Assembly (NCBI RefSeq): GCF_025215155.1
Contig: NZ_JALHAM010000120.1
DNA from: Dryocola clanedunensis
GTDB taxonomy: Bacteria > Pseudomonadota > Gammaproteobacteria > Enterobacterales > Enterobacteriaceae
Reading direction: 5' to 3' (one strand)
DNA length: 64,000 bases
The notes under the pieces are model-generated. The model searched no databases and had not been told where the DNA came from. It worked only from the letters and a program-made list of their open reading frames with translations. A program made the translations under genes and the position numbers. Shown in pieces: positions 24,546 through 34,126 of this stretch. Each line of letters starts with the position of its first letter. Position 1 is the first letter of the stretch.

Positions 24546-25475
24546 TTACTCGCCTTCCCCCGGGAACAGGAAAGGGTTGATGCTGCTGCGGGCGAAGCCT
24601 TCCTGCTCCATGCGCGCGTCCAGCACCAGCGAGGCCAGGTCGTCCGCCACGGCCTCCACTTTGGCATCTTTTTCCTGATACAGCAGCTTCAGGTAGGTGC
24701 CGCAGTCGCCGCAGCTTTCCGCTTTGATGGCCGACTGTTCGCTGTCCAGCGACCAGTAGTTCAAATCGCGGGTCTGCTCGCAGTTGCTGCATTTTACGCG
24801 CACCACGTGCCACTCGGTTTCGCACAGGTTGCAGTGCAGGTAGCGCAGGCCGCTGGTGGTGCCGATCTGCACTACGCTCGACACCGGCATGGAGCCGCAA
24901 ACCGGGCAAAACTGGCGCTGTTCGCCGTATTCCGCTTTCGCTTTGCCGGGGATGAGGGTTGCCATCTGCGCCCAGTAGAGCGACAGCGCGGCCCAGATAA
25001 ACGGGGCCTTATCGCTGGAAACCTGCGCAAAGTCGGCGTTGAACAGCGACGTCGCCATCTCTTCCAGCTCCTGCGACGAAGCCTTCTCCAGATTTTCAAT
25101 CACCGCCAGCGCCTGGCCGTCCATCTCCGGCTTCAGCTCGGCGATTAACGAATTCAGCAGCAGCTGCCAGTGCGGGTCGCGCGGCAGGACGTGAATATCC
25201 AGCGGCGGCTTGCCCGTTTCGGCTGATTTCTCAATCAGCGCGGTTAAATCCATCTGCAGCGGGTGGTCGTACAGCACCACTTCCTGCGCGTGGGCGATAA
25301 GCGCGGCAAAGCGCAGGAAATCACCCAGCGGATTATTGGTCGCCAGCTCGCGCAGGCGTTCTGCGCGGCGGTTGTAGAGATTTTTCAGCCTGGGGAACAA
25401 TAACGGCGGAATCACTTCCGCCGTACGTTTCTCGCTCTTATCCAGCTGATCTTGCGGGACTATGCGAATACTCAT
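24546..25475 (-). CDS. fdhE: Formate dehydrogenase accessory protein FdhE
   Basis: 309 residues, the E. coli FdhE length. A helical N-terminal half is followed by four zinc-ribbon-like CxxC pairs: FCPVCG, HCNLCE, KCSNCE and SCGDCG, which bind iron or zinc in this rubredoxin-like protein. It acts in the cytoplasm to mature membrane formate dehydrogenases before Tat export. It overlaps fdoI by 4 bp and is the last gene of fdoGHI-fdhE. Confidence 0.96.
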   Translation of the reverse strand: MSIRIVPQDQLDKSEKRTAEVIPPLLFPRLKNLYNRRAERLRELATNNPLGDFLRFAALIAHAQEVVLYDHPLQMDLTALIEKSAETGKPPLDIHVLPRDPHWQLLLNSLIAELKPEMDGQALAVIENLEKASSQELEEMATSLFNADFAQVSSDKAPFIWAALSLYWAQMATLIPGKAKAEYGEQRQFCPVCGSMPVSSVVQIGTTSGLRYLHCNLCETEWHVVRVKCSNCEQTRDLNYWSLDSEQSAIKAESCGDCGTYLKLLYQEKDAKVEAVADDLASLVLDARMEQEGFARSSINPFLFPGEGE

Positions 25476-26107
25476 TCCGATCGTTTTTCCTGTTTTTCGC
25501 GAACTTCACGGTACCATTTCGGATGGTGTTTTCTGGCCCAGGTCGTGGTGACCCAGCCTTCGACCATCGCGGTAATCGTGCCTTTCACCCAAAGTGCGGC
25601 GTAGATGTGCACCATAATAACCACAATTAACGCTACTGCGGCAAATGAATGCACCATCAGGGCGGCGCGAATCACCGGGATGGAGAAAGCGGGCGCGAAG
25701 TAAGGACGCCAGATAACCACGCCGCTCGCCAGCAGCAGCACCAGCAGGATAATCGCCGCCCAGAACACGCATTTCTGGCCGAAGTTATACCGCCCGGTGT
25801 CGCCCACCTCCTCGTTGACGACGATCTTACGAATATTCTTCGCCCAAAAGATATCATCCCGATTGATTAGATTGTGGTGCCAGTAGCGGAAAAACATGAT
25901 GATAAACGAGGCAAACATCACCACGCCCACGAACGGGTGCAGGATGCGCGCCAGCTGCGGCGTGCCCAGAATGTGCATCAGCCAGTTGAAGGAGGGGAAG
26001 AAGAACCCCAGCCCGCTCACCGCCGCCAGCACGAAGCAGAAGGCGGTGACCCAGTGGTTAATACGCTCAGGGGCGCTGTAGCGCTGGATAGTCACTTGTT
26101 TTTTCAT
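25472..26107 (-). CDS. fdoI: Formate dehydrogenase-O cytochrome b556 subunit
   Basis: 211 residues, four membrane segments, the gamma subunit of FDH-O. Histidines in RINHWVT, HPFVGV and MVHSFAA fit the haem b and menaquinone-side ligands of FdnI. It anchors FdoGH to the periplasmic face and passes electrons to quinone. It overlaps fdoH and fdhE by 4 bp each. Confidence 0.95.
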   Translation of the reverse strand: MKKQVTIQRYSAPERINHWVTAFCFVLAAVSGLGFFFPSFNWLMHILGTPQLARILHPFVGVVMFASFIIMFFRYWHHNLINRDDIFWAKNIRKIVVNEEVGDTGRYNFGQKCVFWAAIILLVLLLASGVVIWRPYFAPAFSIPVIRAALMVHSFAAVALIVVIMVHIYAALWVKGTITAMVEGWVTTTWARKHHPKWYREVREKQEKRSE

Positions 26108-27009
26108 GGCTTGCGCACCTCGTCATCGTCATGATGCAGGTTGTCATCATCGATTTCGGCACGGTTCGGGCCGACCCCCACATAGTGGAACACGCTGGCG
26201 GCAAAGGTCGCCGCAAAGCCGATGGCGGCCAGCGGCTTCCAGACGCCTTTCCAGAATTTCACCGTTGGGCTGATGGACGGATTCTCCGGCAGGCCGTGGT
26301 AGAGCGTCGGCTTGTCCGCATGATGCAGCACGTACATCACGTGGGTGCCGCCAACCCCTGCCGGATCGTACAGCCCGGCGTTGTCGTAGCCACGGGTTTT
26401 CAGCTCCGCGACCCGCTCGCCGGCCAGCACTTTCATGTCGTCTTTCGAACCGAAATGAATCGCGCCGGTCGGGCAGGTTTTCACGCACGCAGGCTCCTGG
26501 CCGACGACAACGCGGTCCACGCACAGGGTGCATTTGTAGACGCGGTTGTCCTCCGGGTTCAGGCGCGGCACGTCGAACGGGCAGCCCGCAATGCAGTAGC
26601 CGCAGCCGATGCACTGCTCAGACTGGAAGTCGACGATGCCGTTGGCATACTGGATGATTGCCCCTTCCGACGGGCACGCCTTCAGGCAGCCGGGGTCCGC
26701 GCAGTGCATGCAGCCGTCCTTGCGGATAAGCCACTCCAGCTTGTCGTTTTGCTCCACTTCCGAGAAGCGCATTACGGTCCAGGATTTGGCGGTCAGATCC
26801 GCCGGGTTGTCATACACCCCGACGTTGTGCCCCACCTCATCGCGGATGTCGTTCCACTCCGAACATGCTACCTGGCAGGCCTTGCAGCCGATGCAGGTGG
26901 TGACGTCGATGAGCTTCGCCACCTCCTGCTGGTGATCCCGCGCCTGGGGCGCGGGCGTGAAGCCGTTGGTGGCGGAACGACGGATAATGTCCTGAGATTG
27001 ATAAGCCAT
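26104..27009 (-). CDS. fdoH: Formate dehydrogenase-O iron-sulfur subunit
   Basis: 301 residues. Four ferredoxin-like clusters of cysteines for four [4Fe-4S] centres: CIGCKACQVAC, CMHCADPGCLKAC, CIGCGYCIAGCPFD and CTLCVDRV. A single membrane helix near the C-terminus (about 255-278) holds it to FdoI. It relays electrons from FdoG to haem. CGGAGACGAACT precedes the start. It is 12 bp downstream of fdoG. Confidence 0.96.
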   Translation of the reverse strand: MAYQSQDIIRRSATNGFTPAPQARDHQQEVAKLIDVTTCIGCKACQVACSEWNDIRDEVGHNVGVYDNPADLTAKSWTVMRFSEVEQNDKLEWLIRKDGCMHCADPGCLKACPSEGAIIQYANGIVDFQSEQCIGCGYCIAGCPFDVPRLNPEDNRVYKCTLCVDRVVVGQEPACVKTCPTGAIHFGSKDDMKVLAGERVAELKTRGYDNAGLYDPAGVGGTHVMYVLHHADKPTLYHGLPENPSISPTVKFWKGVWKPLAAIGFAATFAASVFHYVGVGPNRAEIDDDNLHHDDDEVRKP

Positions 27010-27021
27010 AGTTCGTCTCCG

Positions 27022-30000
27022 TTACACCTTTTCCACGTTGACCAGGAACGCCTTAAACTCTGGCGTTTGCGTGTTGGCATCACCGACAAACGGCGTCAGC
27101 GTGTTGGCGAGGAAACCTTTTTTCGCCACGCCTTCGTAACCCCAGTGAATTGGGATGCCGATGGTGTCCACCTTCTGTCCGTTCACATCCAGCGTGCGGA
27201 TACGCTTGGTCACCACCGCTTTGGCCTTGATATAGCCACGGTTGGAGGAGACCTTCACCGTATCGCCCTGAACAATCCCGAGCTTGTTCGCGAGCTTCTC
27301 GCCAATCTCGATAAACTGCTCCGGCTGCGCGATGGCGTTCAGCAGCGCGTGTTTGGTCCAGAAGTGGAAATGTTCCGTCAGACGATAGGTGGTGCCGACG
27401 TACGGGAACTTATCATGCTTGCCCATCGCCTCCAGGTCGCCTTTGAACACGCGGGCGGCCGGGTTAGAGACGACGTTCGGGTGCAATGGGTTGGTGCCCA
27501 GCGGCGTTTCGAACGGCTCGTAGTGCTCGGGGAACGGCCCTTCCGCCATTTTGTCGATGGCAAACAGGCGGCCTAAGCCTTCCGGCTGCATGATAAACGG
27601 CCCGACGTCGCTGCCCGGTGCGGCCGTGCTGTAATCCGCAACGTCTGCGCCGCCCCACTTCGCGCCGTCCCAGGAGATCAGGCGGCGTTTTTCATCCCAC
27701 GGCTTGCCCTGCGGGTCTGCGGATGCGCGGTTATAAAGAATGCGGCGGTTGAGCGGCCACGCCCAGGCCCACGCCAGGGTGTTGCCCAGGCCGGACGGAT
27801 CGGCGTTGTCGCGGCGCGCCATCTGGTTGCCCTCCGGCGTCCAGCTCCCGGCGAAAATCCAGCAGCCGCTGGACGTTGTGCCGTCGTCGCGCAGCTGGGC
27901 GAACGAGCTGAGCTGCTGGCCTTTTTTCACCAGCACCGCGCCCGTTGCCGGGTCTATAACGTCCTGCAGCGCCTTGCCGTTGCTCTCCATGGCCACTTCT
28001 TCCGGTGCCGGGTTGTCCGGCGTCAGGTAGTTCCAGGACATGTTGACGACCGGCTCCGGCAGCTTGCCGCCGTCGCGCAGGTACATGTGGCGCAGGCGGG
28101 TGAAGATGCCCGCGAGGATTTCGCCGTCGTTCAGCGCTTCCCCCGGCGCGTCCGCGCCCTTCCAGTGCCACTGCAGCCAGCGGCCGGAGTTCACGATGGA
28201 GCCGTTCTCTTCGGCGAAGCAGGTAGACGGCAGGCGGAACACCTCGGTCTGGATTTTCGACGGATCGACGTCGTTCATCTCGCCGTGGTTCTGCCAGAAG
28301 TTGGAGGTTTCGGTGTTCAGCGGGTCGATGGTGACGAGGAACTTCAGCTTCGACAGGGACGCGATCACCTTGTTTTTGTTCGGGAACGAGGCCACCGGGT
28401 TAAAGCCCTGGCAGATGTAGCCGTTGACCTTGCCCTGGTTCATCATCTCGAAGTACTGCAGCACGTCGTAACCCTTGTCCCACTTCGGCAGCCAGTCGTA
28501 GCCCCAGCTGTTCTCCGCCGTGGCCCTGTCACCGAAGAAGGCCTTCATCATCGAGACGAAGAATTTCGGGTAGTTGCCCCAGTAGTTCACCTGGCCTTCC
28601 AGCAGCGGCTTCGGCGTGTTGGCGGCAAGGTAGGTCTGCAGGTCGGGCTGCTTATCGTTCGGCAGCGTCATGTAGCCCGGCAGGCTCTGTGACAGCAGGC
28701 CCAGGTCGGTCAGGCCCTGGATGTTGGAGTGGCCGCGCAGGGCGTTCACGCCGCCGCCCGCCATGCCCATGTTACCGAGCAGCAGCTGGATCATCGCCAT
28801 GGTGCGGATGTTCTGCGCGCCCACAGAGTGCTGTGTCCAGCCCAGCGCATAGAGGAACGACGCCGTTTTGTTTTTCACGCTGGTGGCGGCAATGTATTCG
28901 CACACCTTGATGAAGTCGTCTTTCGGCGTGCCGCAGATGTTCGACACCACGTCCGGCGTATAGCGGGAAACGTGCTCTTTGAGCAGGTTCCACACGCAGC
29001 GGGGATGGCTGAGCGTCAGGTCGCGCTTAGCGAAGCCCTTCTCATCCAGCTCGTAGTTCCAGGTGGTTTTATCGTATTTGCGGTTTTCAGCGTCGTAGCC
29101 GGAGAACAGGCCGTCGTCGAAGCTGTAATCCTCACGCACAATCAGGTTGGCATTGGTGTAGGCCTCAACGTACTCGCGATTGAATTTATTATTGGTGATC
29201 AGGTACAGCAGCACGCCCGACAGGAAGGCAATATCGGTACCGGAACGAATCGGGGTGTAGAAATCCGCCACCGAAGCGGTTCGCGTGAAGCGCGGATCGA
29301 TAACGAGCAGCTTCGCGCCGTTGTGAATTTTGGCTTCCATCGCCCAGCGGAACCCGACCGGGTGCGCTTCTGCGGCGTTGCCACCCATCACAATCACGAG
29401 ATCGGCGTTTTTAATATCAACCCAGTGGTTGGTCATCGCACCGCGACCAAATGTTGGAGCAAGACTTGCTACCGTTGGTCCGTGTCAGACGCGCGCCTGG
29501 TTATCCACGGCAAGCATGCCGAGGGCGCGGGAAAATTTTTGGGTTAAATAGCCGGTTTCGTTACTGGAGGCGGATGCGCACAGCATGCCGGTAGAGAGCC
29601 AACGGTTGACGGTGGCGCCCTGGTCGTTCTGCTCGATAAAGTTGGCGTCGCGGTCTTCTTTCATCAGCTTCGCGATACGGTCGAAGGCCGTTTCCCAGCT
29701 GATTTGCTGCCACTTATCCGAGCCGGGTGCGCGGTAAGACGGGAACTTGAGGCGGCTTTCGCTGTGGATGAAATCCACCAGGCCTGCGCCTTTCGGGCAG
29801 AGCGCACCGCGGTTGACCGGGTGATCCGGGTCGCCTTCAATATGGAAGATGGATGCTTTGGCATTTTTTGCCCCGTCGCCCAGGCTGTACATTAATAGCC
29901 CACAACCAACGGAACAGTATGTGCAGGTATTACGGGTTTCGCGGGTGCGCAGCAGCTTGTACTGCCGGGTTTCCGCAAGCGCAACGCCCGGGGCAAAGCC

Positions 30001-30072
30001 CAGCGCCGCTGCCGTGGTGCCTGCCATACCGCCAGCACAGATCTTAAAGAACTGCCTTCTGCTGACCTGCAT
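27022..30072 (-). CDS. fdoG: Formate dehydrogenase-O major subunit, selenoprotein
   Basis: 1016 residues when the in-frame TGA at 29485-29487 is read as selenocysteine 196, exactly the E. coli FdoG length; the flanks DNQARV-U-HGPTVASLAPTFGRG match. A twin-arginine signal (SRRQFFK) heads the protein, followed by the N-terminal [4Fe-4S] cysteines (CTYCSVGCG). The molybdopterin-bis-MGD enzyme oxidises periplasmic formate to CO2, with Sec ligating Mo. GGAGTATCC precedes the ATG. This is one gene, not two fragments: a SECIS hairpin follows the TGA and selC lies in the same window. Confidence 0.97.
29456..29487 (-). promoter_or_regulatory. UGA selenocysteine codon and bacterial SECIS hairpin in fdoG
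   Basis: Read on the minus strand, UGA at 29487-29485 is followed 11 nt later by GG-U-AGCAA-GUC-UUGCU-CC (29473-29456). The stem is complete with a single bulged U after GG and a GUC loop, the features SelB recognises in fdhF/fdnG. It lies within coding sequence. Confidence 0.9.
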
Positions 30073-30245
30073 GGATACTCCTTTTCGACATTTTTCACAT
30101 GACTTATAGGTTTATATTTTGCGGTGCTCGCCGCAAAGGTTCACAATCGAACCCCTAAACTGGTTATCCCCCTTCTTGCCTTGAGGGGTGGTATTTTCAG
30201 AATACCACATAGGTATTAAGGCTGTTCTCATTCGGTTAATGGAAA

Positions 30246-31073
30246 GTGAATAAAACTGACGCAAATCACGAAAAGAATGTGACGAAAATCGCAGGATTAA
30301 GCGCGGTGGAGCTGTGGACGCGGGGCTCGCTCGAGGTTGCCAGAAGCGACTGGATTGCCGAGGAGGTGCCCGTCGCGCTGGTCTACAACGGTATCTCTCA
30401 CGTGGTGATGATGGCCTCGCCGAAAGACCTGGAGCAGTTTGCGCTGGGCTTTTCGCTTTCCGAGGGCATTATTGAGTCCCCTTCAGAAATTTTCGGAATC
30501 GATACAGTCCCGGGCTGCAACGGTATCGAGGTACAGATCGAACTCTCCAGCCGCCGCTTTATGGGTCTGAAAGAGCGCCGCCGTTCCCTTGCCGGGCGCA
30601 CGGGCTGCGGCGTCTGTGGCGTGGAACAGCTTAATGATATAGGTCGCCCGATTACCCCCTTACCCTTTACCCAGACATTCGATCTGAACCTGCTGGATGC
30701 AGCGCTGGGCAAAATGCGCGAGTACCAGCCAGTAGGCGAGCTGACGGGCTGCACCCACGTGGCGCTGTGGCTCAACGAGCAGGGCGAAATTCAGGATGGC
30801 AAAGAAGATATTGGCCGCCACGTGGCGCTCGACAAGCTGCTTGGCACCCGCGCCCGCCAGAACTGGCGCAGCGGCGCGGCGTTAGTCTCCAGCCGTGCAA
30901 GCTACGAGATGGTACAAAAATCCGCCCAGTGCGGGGTCGAGATTCTTTTCGCGGTTTCAGCCGCCACCACGCTCGCCGTCGAAGTGGCCCAGCGCTGCAA
31001 CCTGACGCTGGTGGGCTTCAGCAAGCCTGGCCGCGCGACGGTTTATACGCACCCTGAGCGGCTGCGTGGCTAA
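30246..31073 (+). CDS. fdhD: Sulfurtransferase FdhD
   Basis: 275 residues from a GTG start at 30246 with only a weak GGA ribosome site. The active-site pair C121/C124 in GRTGCGVCGVE and the nucleotide-binding end SSRASYEMVQKSA, GFSKPGRATVYTHPERL match E. coli FdhD. It takes sulfur from IscS and places it on the Mo cofactor of formate dehydrogenases in the cytoplasm. It is divergent from fdoG, the arrangement known from E. coli. Confidence 0.96.
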   Translation: MNKTDANHEKNVTKIAGLSAVELWTRGSLEVARSDWIAEEVPVALVYNGISHVVMMASPKDLEQFALGFSLSEGIIESPSEIFGIDTVPGCNGIEVQIELSSRRFMGLKERRRSLAGRTGCGVCGVEQLNDIGRPITPLPFTQTFDLNLLDAALGKMREYQPVGELTGCTHVALWLNEQGEIQDGKEDIGRHVALDKLLGTRARQNWRSGAALVSSRASYEMVQKSAQCGVEILFAVSAATTLAVEVAQRCNLTLVGFSKPGRATVYTHPERLRG

Positions 31074-31459
31074 AATCTGACTCCGCAGCGCCTTTAAGGT
31101 GCTGCCCGGAAGTATTAAGAAATCCACTCCTGTCATTCCTCTCCCTGATTTACGCAAATAAATGCGTGGAGAGTCACACTTCTGATATCTGCTTTTTCCT
31201 CCTCTTTCCCGAAAGTCTGGCGTTAATAAAGGGCTTCTCGCATACCCGAATACCCCCTTGAAATATAATATTTTTTTCTCATTCACAGGCTGATTAATTG
31301 ATTTGCTATATGTGATTTTTGTCACAAATAATGGCCTGCATTTACCCATGTCAAGAATTTGCCCAGACGGATGAATCGCGATTTTGTGACATTCATTGCA
31401 AATCGAGGGCTTGTTTAAAAGGAAAAATGATTGCAAGGAAAATAAGCGGAGTCAGGGTC
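31074..31459. other. 386-bp non-coding gap upstream of the kinase/PTS operon
   Basis: AT-rich towards the 3' half. A GCAGCGCC/GGTGCTGC hairpin (about 31086-31107) follows fdhD. A strong CRP site lies at 31311-31326. A second, weaker CRP-like half (TGTGACATTCATTGCA) starts near 31385. I see no gene here. Confidence 0.6.
31311..31326. promoter_or_regulatory. CRP-cAMP site for the kinase/PTS operon
   Basis: TGTGA-TTTTTG-TCACA matches the CRP core (TGTGA-N6-TCACA) at all ten positions, about 140 bp before the first gene. It implies catabolite control of 31460-36337. Confidence 0.82.
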
Positions 31460-32440
31460 ATGAGAATCGGCATGGTAATTAGCGGTGGAGATGTGACCGG
31501 AATAAATAATTTTGTATTCCAGGTCTCAAGATTAGCTCGGGCAGAAATCATTCTATTCAATGGGGGTATTCCCGGCCTGCTGGAAAATAAACATCAGGCT
31601 ATTTCCCTGCGTGACTTAGTGGACTTTTCCGTCGCCGCTATTCCGATTATGTCTTCGGGACGCACCAGCCGTAAATTAATGGCCCCGGAATATGAAACCA
31701 TCGCGAAGCATCTTAAAGCCCTGCATATTGATGTGCTTATTATGGCGGGCGGCGACGGCTCGTTACAGTTTCTTCATCACCTTAGCGAATACGGTGTTAA
31801 CTGTTTCGGCGTGGGCATGACCATCGATAATGACGTGTACGGCAGCGATTACACGATTGGTTTTTCTACCGCCTGCGAACAGATTATTAAAGAGGTCGCC
31901 AAGCTGCGTAATACCGGGCGGGCGCTGCCGGGGCGTGTATTTATGGTCGAGCTTCTGGGCGGCTACTGCGGCGAGTTGACGCTGCAGTCGGCGATTAAAA
32001 GCAACGCCGATTTCGCGCTGATCCCTGAATGCCAGCAGACGCTGAGCGAGCTGGCCGGGAAAATTACCGCCAGGCTTGAATCGCAAAACAGCGTCGTGAT
32101 CCTCTGCTCTGAAGGCTATACCAAAGAGTATTCCCCCGGTTTCCAGGGGGCGATTGATACCATGATTAAGCAGCTGGAACCGAAAATCGGCGTGCGCATC
32201 CGTAAGTCGATAATCGGCTACAGCCTGCGTAACGGTGATCCGACCTGCGAAGAGATTTATCAGGGCACTATTATGGCCGGAGAGGTCGTGCGCTGTATTC
32301 AGTCAGGAATGAAAAATAAAGCCGTTATTATTAATTCGAGTAACAAACCGATCCCGATAGATTTAATCAGTATGCAAAAGCGCCTCGTCGACAGCGAAGG
32401 GCACCATTATAAATTAGCGAAACAGCTCGATATTATTTGA
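31460..32440 (+). CDS. PfkA-like ketose-phosphate kinase
   Basis: 326 residues from ATG 31460 (GGAGTCAGGG upstream). It has the phosphofructokinase fold: SGGDVTGIN at the N-terminus, GGDGS (97-101) for ATP-Mg, and TIDND (121-125) with the catalytic Asp. The residue before TIDND, Gly in ATP-PFKs and Lys in PPi-PFKs, is Met120 here. It is too diverged to be the housekeeping enzyme. In an operon with a PTS and a bisphosphate aldolase it most likely phosphorylates a ketose-6-phosphate (tagatose-, fructose- or related) at C1. The substrate is inferred. Confidence 0.82.
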   Translation: MRIGMVISGGDVTGINNFVFQVSRLARAEIILFNGGIPGLLENKHQAISLRDLVDFSVAAIPIMSSGRTSRKLMAPEYETIAKHLKALHIDVLIMAGGDGSLQFLHHLSEYGVNCFGVGMTIDNDVYGSDYTIGFSTACEQIIKEVAKLRNTGRALPGRVFMVELLGGYCGELTLQSAIKSNADFALIPECQQTLSELAGKITARLESQNSVVILCSEGYTKEYSPGFQGAIDTMIKQLEPKIGVRIRKSIIGYSLRNGDPTCEEIYQGTIMAGEVVRCIQSGMKNKAVIINSSNKPIPIDLISMQKRLVDSEGHHYKLAKQLDII

Positions 32441-32451
32441 GGAGTCAATCC

Positions 32452-32766
32452 ATGCTTAAAATTCTTTGCGTATGTGGCTGTGGTTTAGGTTCGAGTTTTG
32501 CCATTGAAATGACGGCAAAAGCGGTACTCAAAAAATTAGAAATCCCGGCGGAAATTGAACACACCACGGTTTCCGAAGCGGGGGCTTTTAAATCCGATAT
32601 TATTCTGACGCAAAAAACATTTGCCGATATTTTAACGGCGGATGCCAGCGACGAGGAAATTAAACGAGTCATTATTCTACACCGCTTAACGGATAAAGAC
32701 GAAATCGAGCAGAAAATTGTCGCCTTTTTAAAAGAACGCAATGTAAAGGTACTCGAAAATGAATAG
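32452..32766 (+). CDS. PTS EIIB, ascorbate (UlaB/SgaB) type
   Basis: 104 residues from ATG 32452 after GAGGAG. Phosphocysteine C8 lies in VCGCGLGSS, equivalent to CGNGQGSS of UlaB. It passes phosphate from the EIIA at 35304 to the sugar bound by the EIIC encoded next. It overlaps the EIIC gene by 8 bp. Confidence 0.88.
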   Translation: MLKILCVCGCGLGSSFAIEMTAKAVLKKLEIPAEIEHTTVSEAGAFKSDIILTQKTFADILTADASDEEIKRVIILHRLTDKDEIEQKIVAFLKERNVKVLENE

Positions 32767-34126
32767 CATCATTAACTTTATTGTTAAGGACCTGCTGGGA
32801 CAGGCATCGATTCTGATCGCCTTTATCGCCATGCTCGGTCTTTTGCTGCAGAAGAAATCGAAGGGCAAAGTGGCGGAAGGCACGTTTAAAACGCTGCTCG
32901 GCTTTTTAATCATGATGGCCGGCATCAACATTATCGTTGATACCCTGACCTTCCTGAACGATATCTTCACCCACGGCTTCGGCATGAAGGGCTATATCAC
33001 CGACGTGGCGGCAATTGCGGGGCTGGCAAACTGCGAGCTGGGTTCCGAAGTAGCGCTCACGCTGATGGTGATTTTCATCGTCAACATCATCATTGCCCGT
33101 ATCACGCCGTTTAAATACATCTTTCTGACCGGCCAGGCGCTGCTGTGGATGGCAACCATCGGCGCGGTTATCGGCTACAAATTGGGGCTGACAGGGGCGC
33201 CGCTGATCCTGACCGGTGGGATTTTCGGTGGGATTATGGCGGTGCTGATGCCCGCGCTTGCTCAGCCTGTGGTTCGCCGCATCACTGGCTCTGACGACGT
33301 TGCCCTCGGCCACTTTTGCACCATTGGCTACCTGGTACAGGCTGCGGTGGCGAAGGTGGTGGGCAAAGGGTCGAAATCCACCGAAGACCTGGTGCTGCCG
33401 GATAACTTCAAATTCCTGCAGGACACCTATCTCTCTATGGCCGTGGTGATGATCCCGATGTATCTCATCCCCGCGCTGGCGGCCGGGCCGGAGTACATCA
33501 GCCAGTATTCCAACGGCGTGAACTACCTGATGTTCGCATTTATGCAGTCGATTCAGTTTGTTGCCGGGGTGTTCGTACTCTACAGCGGCGTGCGCCTGCT
33601 GCTTAACGAACTGGTTCCCGCGTTTCGCGGCATTGCGATGCGCATTGTGCCCGACGCTAAACCCGCGCTGGACTGCCCGGTCCTGTTCCCGTATGCCCCG
33701 AACGCCGTCATCGTCGGCTTCCTGGCCACCACGGCGGGCTCCATCATCGGCATGATTGTCTTCCCGATGTTTGGCCTGGCGATGATCCTGCCCGGTCTGC
33801 TGACCAACTTCTTCGCGGGCGGCACGGCTGGCATTTTCGGTAACGCGATGGGCGGCAGGCGCGGCGCGGTGATCGGCGGCGTGGTGCACGGCCTGTTCAT
33901 CACCTTCCTGCCGGCAATTCTGGTGCCGATGCTGGAAAGCTACGGCTTTACCGGCGTGACCTTCAGCGACTCCGACGTGATCAGCAGCGGCCTGATTCTG
34001 GGGCACGTCTTCCAGAATAACTGGACGTTTGTCGGCCTGTTTATTCTGTTCGTGGCGCTCATCGCCTGGTTCGTGAATGGCAAATCAACCAAACCTCAAG
34101 AGGAAAAAGCACATGAGTCTGTATAA
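32759..34126 (+). CDS. PTS EIIC, ascorbate (UlaA/SgaT) family
   Basis: 455 residues, about eleven membrane segments. LANCELGSEVALTLMVIFIVNIIIARITPFKYIFLTG is typical of the ascorbate-galactitol superfamily of EIIC, unrelated to the glucose-type permeases elsewhere in the window. It imports and phosphorylates a sugar or sugar acid. None of the ascorbate pathway genes (lactonase, epimerase, decarboxylase) is nearby, so the substrate is probably not ascorbate. It overlaps the aldolase start by 14 bp. Confidence 0.88.
   Translation: MNSIINFIVKDLLGQASILIAFIAMLGLLLQKKSKGKVAEGTFKTLLGFLIMMAGINIIVDTLTFLNDIFTHGFGMKGYITDVAAIAGLANCELGSEVALTLMVIFIVNIIIARITPFKYIFLTGQALLWMATIGAVIGYKLGLTGAPLILTGGIFGGIMAVLMPALAQPVVRRITGSDDVALGHFCTIGYLVQAAVAKVVGKGSKSTEDLVLPDNFKFLQDTYLSMAVVMIPMYLIPALAAGPEYISQYSNGVNYLMFAFMQSIQFVAGVFVLYSGVRLLLNELVPAFRGIAMRIVPDAKPALDCPVLFPYAPNAVIVGFLATTAGSIIGMIVFPMFGLAMILPGLLTNFFAGGTAGIFGNAMGGRRGAVIGGVVHGLFITFLPAILVPMLESYGFTGVTFSDSDVISSGLILGHVFQNNWTFVGLFILFVALIAWFVNGKSTKPQEEKAHESV

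Noticed and set aside
26131..27576. 481-codon plus-strand frame across fdoH/fdoG
   Set aside because: Runs opposite two well-supported genes and across their boundary; composition is that of an antisense frame.
29482..29490. fdoG as two genes or a pseudogene broken by a stop
   Set aside because: The stop is UGA at the exact selenocysteine position, the frame continues unchanged, total length equals E. coli FdoG, and a SECIS hairpin follows.
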